Positions 7,568 to 14,879 are shown, counted from the first letter of the stretch. The stretch is DNA of 14,880 bases from Bacteroidales bacterium (GCA_029942205.1 JAOZTL010000020.1:1-14880), one strand, 5' to 3'. Translations and numbers: made by a program. Notes: generated by a model not told the origin, from the sequence alone.

Positions 7568-10500
7568 TTATAATTTGACTCGAATAACTTTATCCGATTC
7601 TGCATAATATAAAAAACCTTCTATTGGTTTATTTTCAATATCGCCTACAAGTCGCATGTACTCTTGCACTTGAGCTTTATGGTCGGGCATTTTTTCGCCA
7701 AATTTATAGTCAATCACAATAGCTTTTTGTTCATTGACTAAAATCCGATCAGGAATTCGCATTTCTCCATTGGACATCAATAATGCTTGCTCGGTGATTA
7801 CTTTCCAACTATCAGAGAACCAGTAACTAATGGATTTTCTGCTCATTATTTCTTTCACTTTTATTTTTAAGTCATCACGCTCAATACCAGATAATTGTCC
7901 AGAATAATAAAACTCACCTAAAACAGAATCCAAGTCAGCTTTTGATTTTATTTGCGCCATTATTTGATGCATTATTGTTCCATAATTGACTCTATCTCTC
8001 ACTGATTCAATACTTTTAATAAAAAAATCATCGGAATGATAATGTATTGATAATTTATCTTTCCAAATGTGATTTGGATAATCATCTACTCGAAAAACAT
8101 TTTCGTCTGATGTTTGTTTTTTGTATTTATCTTTATCCGTGTATTTATAGGCAGTTGCATTTTCGTAAATCATCGCAGAAGAAATGAACTCTTTACTTAA
8201 CGAAATGTGTTTTTTATCTGCACTTTCTATTTCTGTTGATTTTGTAATAGTTTTATATAATAAATCATCTATTGATGAAAAAGAATCACTTGTTTTTCGA
8301 GGAGCAATTATAATTAATTCTTTTTTAGGACGTGTAAATGCTACATAAAGCATGTTTAATGCGTCCATATTTTGGTATAATTTTTCATCAAAATAGTCCT
8401 TTCTGTAAATCGTATTTACCAGTTCTTTTTTGTAGCTAAGAGGCAGATAATCAAACTTATTGAATGGAGCTTTGTTTGGAGCAGCCCAAATCGTGGGGCT
8501 AGTGAAAATACTATTACTTTCTAAAGTCCAATCACAAAAAGGAATAATTACTACATTGAAAGCCAGACCTTTAGATTTATGAATAGTCATTACTTGTAGT
8601 GCATTTTGTTTGTTCGATAATTGAATGGAAGTGTCTTTTCCTTTTGTGTCCCACCAGTCTAAAAAGCCAGCTAGATCGGAGTTTTTACGAGTCATATAAC
8701 TCATTACACTGTCCTCAAATCGACGAATATATGGAAATGTTTCGTCTTTCAAATGTAGCCCAAAAATTAGAATTATCTCTTCAACCATCTCAAATAGAGA
8801 TAGTTTCATTAGTTCTGATTTATTTTGAACAAATTTTTCGGGTAAATAGTCGAGTAATAAATCATCTTCAGCAACAGAAAATAATTCATCCAAATGATCC
8901 GTTTTATTATCGGTCAGTTTATTGTATTCGTAGCATAAGGATGCTAGATTAATAGAGTCTCGTTCGTCGTACAAATATTTTAGTGAATTAATGATAATTC
9001 TTACAGCATGTGAATTTTTTATATAAAGTGAATCTTGCGAAATAATATCATAAGAAATAGCTCCAACTGCCTCATTCATATAGTCTAAGAGCATATCCAC
9101 TACTTGTTTTCCTTCACTGTTTTTTCGGACTAAAATAGCAATATCTTTTGCTCTATAATTTTTATTTTTTAGTAATGTATTTATTGTTTCAGGAAGAATA
9201 TCTGCTATATTTTCTTTCCATCCATTTTTAGATTCTCCTTTATTTTTTGGGATGAAATGTACTTTTACTCGTCCTCCTTGTTTTGCTTTTGTTGGTGCAA
9301 GTAGTTGGTAACTATCTTGATAAGCGTCAGTTAGTATTTTATCATAATTTTCGTCGATCAAGATTTGTCTTTCTTGCTCGTCTGTCATTGTTTCTATTTC
9401 TTTATTTATCTCATTTTGAAGTAATTTGGGAGCTAATCGAAAAAATTCATTGTTAAAATCGACAATATTTCTTTCGCTACGCCAATTGGTATCTAATGAT
9501 TTTTCGGCAATCTGATTTGCACCAACATCTTGAGCCACTTGCTGTAATAAAAGCTTCCAATCGCCTCCACGCCAGCGATATATCGATTGTTTAACATCAC
9601 CTACAATCAAATTATACAGCGATTCAGACATTGAATTAAGTACTAAAGGCTTGAAATTTTCCCATTGAAAGCCCGAAGTATCTTGAAATTCATCAATTAA
9701 AATATGCTGAAAACGATGTCCTATTTTTTCATAAATAAAAGGTGCATCATTATCTGCAATAATTTCTTTTAACATTTGAGTGGTGTCGGATATAAGCAAA
9801 ATGTTATTTTCATCTCGATAAGTAGGTAGAATTTCTGCAATATCTGCCAAAATTCCAAATGAATGAAAGTTAGCAAGCGTGTTTTTAGCAGACAAGTACA
9901 TGCTATAATTTGTTTGAAATTCACTTACTGCATCTTGTAATATATTCGATAATTCAGGATAAATATTTTCTGCTTTTGCTTTTAGTTGTGCTTCTGTTTT
10001 TTTAGCAGTCCAAGAATCAACGGAATCCAGCATTTTGAGTAAGGTAACTCCTGGTTCAAAATCCTTTGAAGTTTTTTGGAATACAATTTTTTTTGTCAAA
10101 TAATTGGTGAGAATTGTGAAATTGCGTCCAATTGTTGTTTCCAATATTTTGTGATTGTTTAAAATCTGAATGGCGTTGTTTCCAAAATCACGCATTTTTG
10201 ACTCAAAGTCTCTTCGTAGTTTTAGTACGTCATCGTATAATAAAAGTAAGTTTTCTTTATTCTTTTTTGCTGTTTTTTCTTTTTCTTCTTTTGTCAGTCC
10301 TGTATTTGCAAAACTTTGAAACCGTTCTTTAAAAATTTCTTTGGTCAAATTTGCCATTTCAGAACGAAAATCCCAATTTTTGCCATCATCAATCTTATAA
10401 CTCGCATATTTGATTAGCCAATTTTGCAGGTTTTTATCCGTTCCTATTTTCTGATAAAGCATTTCTGTCAGGTCTTTAATTACCTGATCTTGATCCATTT

Positions 10501-10897
10501 CTATCTGATAGCCTGTTTGTACACCTATTTCATAAGAAAATGATTTGATTACTTTTTGGACAAAACTATCCATTGTACTTACCGAAAAGTCGGAATAATT
10601 ATGTAAAATTTTATTCCGAATATCCATTGCTCGCAAAACAATTTTTTTGTTATCCCAATTAGGGAAATTATTTTTTATTGCCTGAAAATGAGCCGATTTT
10701 GTTCCTTTGTCAATTATTTCATTAATTTCTTCCAGAATGCGAACCTTCATTTCTTCGGCAGCTTTGTTTGTAAAAGTTACTGCTAAAATGCGGCTAAATT
10801 TATCCGAAAATTCAAAGGCTAGTTTGAGATATTCTTGAGTTAGTGTGTGCGTTTGGCCCGAGCCTGCCGATGCTTTGTAGATTTGAAGATTTTGCAT
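7568..10897 (-). CDS. UvrD/AddA-like helicase-nuclease with altered Walker A
   Basis: A 1109-residue superfamily 1A helicase fused to a C-terminal RecB-type nuclease, the architecture of AddA/RecB recombination enzymes. Motif I is ASAGSGQTHTL at 9-19, with Gln15 where the family has the ATP-binding Lys. Motif Ia is AVTFTNKAAEEMK (39-51); II is LIDEFQDTS (400-408); III is VGDVKQSIYRWRGGDW (432-447); IV is DTNWRS (469-474); V is VMTIHKSKGLAF (769-780); VI is YVAFTRPKKEL (851-861). The nuclease part shows YGTIMH (His977), PDRI (Asp1050), IDYK (Asp1063, Lys1065) and QVQEY (1076-1080), so it looks active. Such enzymes process double-strand breaks, usually with an AddB-like partner; none is visible here. 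The ATG sits 15 nt after a terminator T-run. No other defect or frameshift is seen. Confidence 0.9.
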   Translation of the reverse strand: MQNLQIYKASAGSGQTHTLTQEYLKLAFEFSDKFSRILAVTFTNKAAEEMKVRILEEINEIIDKGTKSAHFQAIKNNFPNWDNKKIVLRAMDIRNKILHNYSDFSVSTMDSFVQKVIKSFSYEIGVQTGYQIEMDQDQVIKDLTEMLYQKIGTDKNLQNWLIKYASYKIDDGKNWDFRSEMANLTKEIFKERFQSFANTGLTKEEKEKTAKKNKENLLLLYDDVLKLRRDFESKMRDFGNNAIQILNNHKILETTIGRNFTILTNYLTKKIVFQKTSKDFEPGVTLLKMLDSVDSWTAKKTEAQLKAKAENIYPELSNILQDAVSEFQTNYSMYLSAKNTLANFHSFGILADIAEILPTYRDENNILLISDTTQMLKEIIADNDAPFIYEKIGHRFQHILIDEFQDTSGFQWENFKPLVLNSMSESLYNLIVGDVKQSIYRWRGGDWKLLLQQVAQDVGANQIAEKSLDTNWRSERNIVDFNNEFFRLAPKLLQNEINKEIETMTDEQERQILIDENYDKILTDAYQDSYQLLAPTKAKQGGRVKVHFIPKNKGESKNGWKENIADILPETINTLLKNKNYRAKDIAILVRKNSEGKQVVDMLLDYMNEAVGAISYDIISQDSLYIKNSHAVRIIINSLKYLYDERDSINLASLCYEYNKLTDNKTDHLDELFSVAEDDLLLDYLPEKFVQNKSELMKLSLFEMVEEIILIFGLHLKDETFPYIRRFEDSVMSYMTRKNSDLAGFLDWWDTKGKDTSIQLSNKQNALQVMTIHKSKGLAFNVVIIPFCDWTLESNSIFTSPTIWAAPNKAPFNKFDYLPLSYKKELVNTIYRKDYFDEKLYQNMDALNMLYVAFTRPKKELIIIAPRKTSDSFSSIDDLLYKTITKSTEIESADKKHISLSKEFISSAMIYENATAYKYTDKDKYKKQTSDENVFRVDDYPNHIWKDKLSIHYHSDDFFIKSIESVRDRVNYGTIMHQIMAQIKSKADLDSVLGEFYYSGQLSGIERDDLKIKVKEIMSRKSISYWFSDSWKVITEQALLMSNGEMRIPDRILVNEQKAIVIDYKFGEKMPDHKAQVQEYMRLVGDIENKPIEGFLYYAESDKVIRVKL

Positions 10898-10912
10898 ATT
10901 TTTGACTGAAAT

Positions 10913-10954
10913 AAAAAAAAAGAATTGCCTGTTTTAATAGAAAATAGGCAATTC
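10913..10954 (-). terminator. Intrinsic terminator downstream of ptrB, just before the helicase start
   Basis: On the minus strand GAATTGCCT/AGGCAATTC forms a 9-bp stem (10946-10954 with 10922-10930). The inner 15 nt can extend it by four A/T pairs after a mismatch, leaving a 5-nt loop. Nine T residues follow at once (10921-10913). This is a strong canonical terminator for the upstream peptidase gene, although it lies about 175 nt after that stop and only 15 nt before the helicase ATG. The rest of 10955-11129 is AT-rich with no convincing gene. Confidence 0.8.
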
Positions 10955-11129
10955 GTTATATATACTGAAATACTATCATAATTATTAATTTAAAATATTT
11001 CTTTTCTGCCTGTTTTCACTCAAAATTATTCCATAACACAGGCTATGTAAGAATTTTATGAAAAAACAAACAAAAAATAATTCATTTTCTAAATCCCAAT
11101 TATAATAGCAATTCAGTATAGATTAAAAC

Positions 11130-13256
11130 TTATTCTGTAATACCCAGTAAATCAAACATAAAGGCATATTCTAAGGCTGTTTCGCGATAACGCTTAAAAC
11201 GTCCCGAAGCACCGCCATGACCAGCTTCCATGTTTATTTTAAATAATAATGGATTTTTATCTGTTTTCATTACACGTAATTTTGCTACCCATTTGGCTGG
11301 TTCCCAGTATTGTACTTGAGAATCGTGTAAGCCCGTAGTAACCAACATGGCAGGATAATTTTTTTTCTCCACATTGTCGTACGGCGAGTAAGAAAGCATA
11401 TAATGGTAATACACAGAGTCTTTGGGGTTGCCCCATTCGTCAAATTCGCTTGTTGTTAGCGGAATAGATTCGTCAAGCATTGTAGTAATTACGTCTACAA
11501 ATGGCACTGCTGCTATCACTCCTTTGTAAATTTCTGGTTTTAAATTGACGATAACACCCATTAGCAAGCCGCCAGCACTTCCGCCCATAGCAAAAAGCTT
11601 GTCTTTATTGGTGTATTTTTCGCTAATTAAGTGTTCTGCACAAGCATTAAAATCAGTAAATGTATTCATTTTCTTTAATAATTTACCATTTTCATACCAA
11701 TCTCTACCCAGTTCTTGTCCTCCTCTAATGTGCGCTATTGCATACACAAATCCACGATCGAGTAAGCTCAAGCGAGTTGAATGGAAAGCTGCATCAATGC
11801 TGTAACCATAAGATCCATAAGCATATAGCAATAAAGGATTGCTTCCATCAAGTTTTATACCTTTTTTATATACCAATGAAATAGGTACTTGCGTTCCGTC
11901 CGAAGCTGTTGCATACAAACGTTTTGATTCGTAATTTATAGGATCAAAATCACCTACAACTTCTTGTTGTTTAAGTAGTTCCTTCTCTTTACTCACCATG
12001 CTATAATCGAATGTTGAGCTTGGAGTTGTCATAGAAGAATAAGCATAACGTAAAGTTTCAGTGTCTAATTCTGGATTATATGTCACCCAAGCAGAGTAAG
12101 TTTCTTCACCAAAGTTTAGATAATGTTCTGACTTATCTGTCTGATTAATAATGCGTATTTGCGTTAAACCTTTTGCACGTTCGTCTATTACCAAATAATT
12201 TTTGAATACTTCTATTCCTTCCAGCAATACGTCGTTACGATGAGCAATAATTTCCGTCCAGTTGTCTTTAGATGTCTTATTATCAGGAGTTTCCATTAAC
12301 TTAAAATTTTTCGCTCCATCCATGTTTGTTACCACATAAAATTTATTGTCAAAATGTGTAATAGAATATTCTAAACCACGCTCACGAGCTTGAAAAATAG
12401 TAAATTTAGCATCTGGTTTGCTTGCATTCAAAATTTGATATTCGGTAGTAAGCGTGCTCGATGAACCAATAAGAATAAAATCATTTGTTTTTGACTTGTA
12501 AACATAACAACTGAATGTTTCATCTTTTTCTTCAAAAACAATGTTATCTTTACTTGAATTTGTTCCTAATAGATGTTTGTGTATCTTATTTGAACGCAAT
12601 GTTTGTTCATCCTTCGTTGCATAAAATATGGTTTTATTGTTATTTGCCCAAGTAATCCCACCATTAGTCAAAGGAATTGTTTCTTCATAAATTTCATTTG
12701 TTTCCAAATTTTTGAAATAAATCGTGTATTTTCGTCTACTAACTGTATCCACGCTGTAAGCCAGTAACTTATTATTAGGGCTAATACTCATTCCTCCCAA
12801 TTGGAAATAGCTTTTACCTTCTGCCAATTCATTGGCATTCAGTAAGATTTCTTCATCGGCTTCCATTGTTTCTTTTTTACGACAATAAATAGCATGTTCA
12901 TTACCTTCTTCATATCGATTGTAGTAAAAATATCCATTTTCTTTGTATGGAATAGATTCATCCGTTTGTTTGATTCGTCCAACAATTTCGTTGAATAGTT
13001 TCTCTTGAAAAGCCTCCGTATGTTGCATCATTGTGTCGGTGTAGGCATTTTCACGGTTTAGGTAGTCGATTACATCAGGATTTTCTCTGTCATTGAGCCA
13101 GTAGTAATTATCAATCCGTGTGTGTCCGTGCGTGGTTAGCTCTTTGACTTTTTGCTCTACAGTAGGAGCATTAGGCTCTTCGGTCGAATCACCTTCGGTG
13201 TTGCATGACATTCCGAATAGTACAATTGCGACCACAAAAACGTAAATTTTTCTCAT
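11130..13256 (-). CDS. ptrB: Oligopeptidase B (S9A prolyl oligopeptidase family), lipoprotein
   Basis: A serine peptidase of 708 residues, the usual length of the family (about 680-720). An N-terminal beta-propeller region (about 60-430) is followed by an alpha/beta-hydrolase domain. The triad is visible: Ser560 in GGSAGG, Asp645 in TGLHDSQV and His680 in MEAGHGG. Oligopeptidase B hallmarks are RGGQELGRDWYENGK and the S1-pocket stretch TTMLDESIPLTTSEFDEWGN (591-610), whose acidic residues select Arg/Lys at P1 in peptides shorter than roughly 30 residues. Unlike the cytosolic E. coli enzyme, this one begins with a lipoprotein signal (MRKIYVFVVAIVLFGMSC, Cys18), so it should act outside the cytoplasm. 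The sequence after Cys18 is acidic (NTEGDSTEEP). The gene appears monocistronic: it diverges from the membrane-protein operon and has its own terminator. Confidence 0.93.
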   Translation of the reverse strand: MRKIYVFVVAIVLFGMSCNTEGDSTEEPNAPTVEQKVKELTTHGHTRIDNYYWLNDRENPDVIDYLNRENAYTDTMMQHTEAFQEKLFNEIVGRIKQTDESIPYKENGYFYYNRYEEGNEHAIYCRKKETMEADEEILLNANELAEGKSYFQLGGMSISPNNKLLAYSVDTVSRRKYTIYFKNLETNEIYEETIPLTNGGITWANNNKTIFYATKDEQTLRSNKIHKHLLGTNSSKDNIVFEEKDETFSCYVYKSKTNDFILIGSSSTLTTEYQILNASKPDAKFTIFQARERGLEYSITHFDNKFYVVTNMDGAKNFKLMETPDNKTSKDNWTEIIAHRNDVLLEGIEVFKNYLVIDERAKGLTQIRIINQTDKSEHYLNFGEETYSAWVTYNPELDTETLRYAYSSMTTPSSTFDYSMVSKEKELLKQQEVVGDFDPINYESKRLYATASDGTQVPISLVYKKGIKLDGSNPLLLYAYGSYGYSIDAAFHSTRLSLLDRGFVYAIAHIRGGQELGRDWYENGKLLKKMNTFTDFNACAEHLISEKYTNKDKLFAMGGSAGGLLMGVIVNLKPEIYKGVIAAVPFVDVITTMLDESIPLTTSEFDEWGNPKDSVYYHYMLSYSPYDNVEKKNYPAMLVTTGLHDSQVQYWEPAKWVAKLRVMKTDKNPLLFKINMEAGHGGASGRFKRYRETALEYAFMFDLLGITE

Positions 13257-13400
13257 AATTTTGTTTTTTTGTTTTGATTATAACTTAAATTTCAAGGCAT
13301 AAGCCTTTTTTGTTAAAAAAAACGAATGTACAAAAAACTTTTGGTTCTTTCTCTTTTTTTCTGGCAATTTTTAGAAATCATCAAAAAAGAGGGAAATACT

Positions 13401-13432
13401 TTTGTTTTTTGATTCAAAAAAAAATAACTTTG
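13401..13432 (+). promoter_or_regulatory. Promoter of the membrane-protein/regulator operon
   Basis: TAACTTTG (13425-13432) is an exact TAnnTTTG -7 element, with TTTG (13401-13404) 20 nt upstream. Transcription should start near 13438-13440, giving a leader under 20 nt before the ATG at 13457. The last five bases of the -7 element are also the first arm of the repeated operator box. Confidence 0.65.
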
Positions 13433-13449
13433 TATTTCAAAGTACTTTT
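13428..13449. promoter_or_regulatory. Repeated operator-like box, copy 1 (autoregulatory site)
   Basis: CTTTGTATTTCAAAGTACTT plus two further T residues, identical over 22 nt to copy 2 at 14558-14579. It holds two overlapping dyads: CTTTG-N5-CAAAG (13428-13442) and the perfect palindrome AAAGTACTTT (13439-13448). It overlaps the -7 element and the expected transcription start, so a bound protein would block initiation. The best candidate binder is the winged-helix protein encoded in the same operon (inference). Confidence 0.6.
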
Positions 13450-13456
13450 CGATAAA

Positions 13457-14104
13457 ATGAAAAATAAAAATAAACATTTAGACGATTTGACAGAGATACG
13501 CTCCATTATGGAACGAGCATCTCGATTTATTTCATTAAGCGGATTATCTGGTATTATCATTGGTAGTGCAGCAATTATTGGTTCATTGGTTACTTATTGG
13601 TATGTGTATATTTACTTACTAAAAGCAAATGAAAATATATTTTTTAAAACATTAAACCAATCAACAGAATCGATATTATTGATTAGTATGAATGCATTTA
13701 TTATATTTATAATAGCAATTAGTTCAAGCATTTTTTTTACGACTAAAATGTCGAAAAAGAAAGGATTACCTATTTGGGACAATACGGCTAAAAAAATGCT
13801 AGAGAATTTAAGTATTCCTCTTTTTACAGGAGGTTTGTTTATATTAATATTATTATTTCGTAACGAAATAAAATATATTGTTTCTCTAATGTTACTTTTT
13901 TATGGGTTGGCTCTTTTGCATGCCAGCAAATACACGCTTTCCGACATAAAATATTTGGGTTACATACAAATATTTCTTGGATTGTTATCAGCTATTTGGT
14001 ATCCGTATGGTCTTTTATTTTGGGCTATCGGTTTTGGAATTATGCATATTATCTATGGACTTTTGATGTATAATAAATACGAACGACCAACAAAGGAGCA
14101 GTAA
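13457..14104 (+). CDS. Six-TM membrane protein of unknown function
   Basis: I do not know a named function. From the ATG at 13457 it has 215 residues: a charged cytosolic head (KHLDDLTEIRSIMERASRF) and six hydrophobic segments at about 25-55, 73-95, 117-134, 139-156, 163-181 and 184-204, then a short polar tail. The frame stays open further upstream to a TTG at 13310, but that stretch contains the promoter and operator, so the ATG at 13457 is the real start. Its stop is 10 nt before the winged-helix gene, so the two are co-transcribed. From memory, proteins with a similar ERxSRFISLSGLSG start occur beside small winged-helix regulators in other Bacteroidota, but I could not search this. It may sense a membrane state and act with the regulator; that is a guess from context. 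Confidence 0.85.
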   Translation: MKNKNKHLDDLTEIRSIMERASRFISLSGLSGIIIGSAAIIGSLVTYWYVYIYLLKANENIFFKTLNQSTESILLISMNAFIIFIIAISSSIFFTTKMSKKKGLPIWDNTAKKMLENLSIPLFTGGLFILILLFRNEIKYIVSLMLLFYGLALLHASKYTLSDIKYLGYIQIFLGLLSAIWYPYGLLFWAIGFGIMHIIYGLLMYNKYERPTKEQ

Positions 14105-14114
14105 GCAGCTAGGC

Positions 14115-14435
14115 ATGAAAGACGTTTTTCCGCATATCAACAAACTGTTTGAAAGTAGAATAAGACTTGGAGTAATGTCTATTTTGGTTGTAAACGAATG
14201 TGTCGATTTTAATGCACTAAAAGACTTTCTGCAAGTAACTGATGGTAATTTAGCTAGTCATTTAAAAAGTTTAGAGAGAAATAATTTTATTATGGTGAAA
14301 AAGCAGTTTATCGGGCGAAAACCAAATACAAATTATAGTGTTACCGAGATAGGTGAAAAAGCATTTAGCGAGCACTTAAATGCATTGGAAGAGATAATCA
14401 AAATAAAGAATAAAAATACGGAAAAAAGAGAATGA
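14115..14435 (+). CDS. Small winged-helix transcriptional regulator (MarR/ArsR-like, HTH_34 type)
   Basis: A 106-residue DNA-binding protein made almost entirely of one winged-helix domain. A first helix (residues 5-25, HINKLFESRIRLGVMSILV) is followed by the HTH at about 32-57 (DFNALKDFLQVTDGNLASHL with recognition helix DGNLASHLKSLER), then the wing GRKPNTNYSVTEIG at 67-80 and a C-terminal helix (81-97) probably used for dimerisation. The pattern F-x-GRKP-x-T-x-Y-x-x-T-x-x-G is typical of the group Pfam calls HTH_34 (PF13601). No ligand domain or metal-binding cysteine cluster is present; its only Cys is Cys29. It is the second gene of the operon, 10 nt after the membrane protein, and the operon promoter carries the operator box, so negative autoregulation is the likely mode (inference). 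Confidence 0.88.
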   Translation: MKDVFPHINKLFESRIRLGVMSILVVNECVDFNALKDFLQVTDGNLASHLKSLERNNFIMVKKQFIGRKPNTNYSVTEIGEKAFSEHLNALEEIIKIKNKNTEKRE

Positions 14436-14527
14436 ATATGATGCCTTATTTCTATTCAATTTATTTGTTATAAGTATATTACGGAAGGTCAAGTCGTATC
14501 AATAAAGGAAAATACTTTGGAAGGAGC

Positions 14528-14562
14528 TTTGAAAAAATCTTTTTTTTTATCCTTTAGCTTTG
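14528..14562 (+). promoter_or_regulatory. Promoter upstream of the 53-residue ORF
   Basis: TAGCTTTG (14555-14562) is an exact TAnnTTTG -7 element with TTTG (14528-14531) 23 nt upstream. The predicted start is near 14569, leaving about 40 nt of leader before the ATG at 14611. The rest of 14436-14557 shows no clear terminator for the regulator gene, so some read-through is possible. Confidence 0.55.
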
Positions 14563-14579
14563 TATTTCAAAGTACTTTT
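14558..14579. promoter_or_regulatory. Repeated operator-like box, copy 2
   Basis: Identical over 22 nt to copy 1 (13428-13449) and placed the same way: its left arm CTTTG is the end of the -7 element and the palindrome AAAGTACTTT (14569-14578) covers the start site. Including the adjoining -7 bases, 24 of 25 positions agree with copy 1 (14555-14579 against 13425-13449), while flanking sequences differ. That argues for a constrained binding site rather than a recent duplication. Confidence 0.6.
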
Positions 14580-14610
14580 AATTTATATTTAAAAAATCAC
14601 AAGGAAAATT

Positions 14611-14772
14611 ATGAAAAAAATAAAATCTCAATTTTTAAGTACAATATTATGTATTTTTATTTTTTTTCCTCCTACGAATAATGATTTTTTTTCATTTATG
14701 AGGGAAATAACACGTTTCATTTTTAATGTCTTAGGTAAAATATTTTTATTTTTTGCTGAAAAAAACATATAA
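14611..14772 (+). CDS. Small hydrophobic protein, 53 residues, hypothetical
   Basis: An ATG at 14611 after an A-rich leader opens a 53-codon frame ending in TAA. It begins MKKIKSQFLSTILCIFIFFP, a Lys-rich start followed by a hydrophobic helix (about 8-20) that could be a signal peptide or membrane anchor. A second aromatic-rich hydrophobic stretch covers about 36-49 (RFIFNVLGKIFLFF at 35-48), and the tail is charged (AEKNI). I know no family for it. Support comes from the promoter and operator box just upstream, matching those of the membrane-protein operon, so it may be a target of the same regulator. The sequence is very T-rich, so chance hydrophobicity is possible. Confidence 0.45.
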   Translation: MKKIKSQFLSTILCIFIFFPPTNNDFFSFMREITRFIFNVLGKIFLFFAEKNI

Positions 14773-14798
14773 TTATAATAAAAGAAGTTATTTTGCTA

Positions 14799-14879
14799 TC
14801 AATAAGACACTTCATTTGGTGGCATATAATATATTTCGCATTCTTTTTTCTTCGTAAAGTCTTTATGGTCAGTTATTTC
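14799..14879 (-). CDS. Possible 3' end of a gene entering from the right edge
   Basis: On the minus strand one frame is open from the right edge for 26 codons and then stops with TGA at 14799-14801. The visible peptide is polar (EITDHKDFTKKKECEIYYMP and a few more). The other two minus frames are closed near the edge. It would converge on the 53-residue ORF across 26 nt. Too short to identify; an open run of this size can occur by chance. Confidence 0.25.
   Translation of the reverse strand, partial: EITDHKDFTKKKECEIYYMPPNEVSY

Noticed and set aside
8599..8952. Plus-strand open frame of 117 codons inside the helicase gene
   Set aside because: It is antisense to conserved helicase sequence; there is no promoter, no hydrophobic or domain pattern, and the helicase frame is certain.
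11021..11028. TAATTTTG on the minus strand as a helicase promoter
   Set aside because: It matches TAnnTTTG but has no TTTG at 19-23 nt upstream, and a strong terminator lies between it and the gene; kept only as a possibility in the attenuation finding.
11545..11805. Plus-strand open frame of 86 codons inside ptrB
   Set aside because: It overlaps the catalytic-domain region carrying GGSAGG on the other strand and has no signal of its own.
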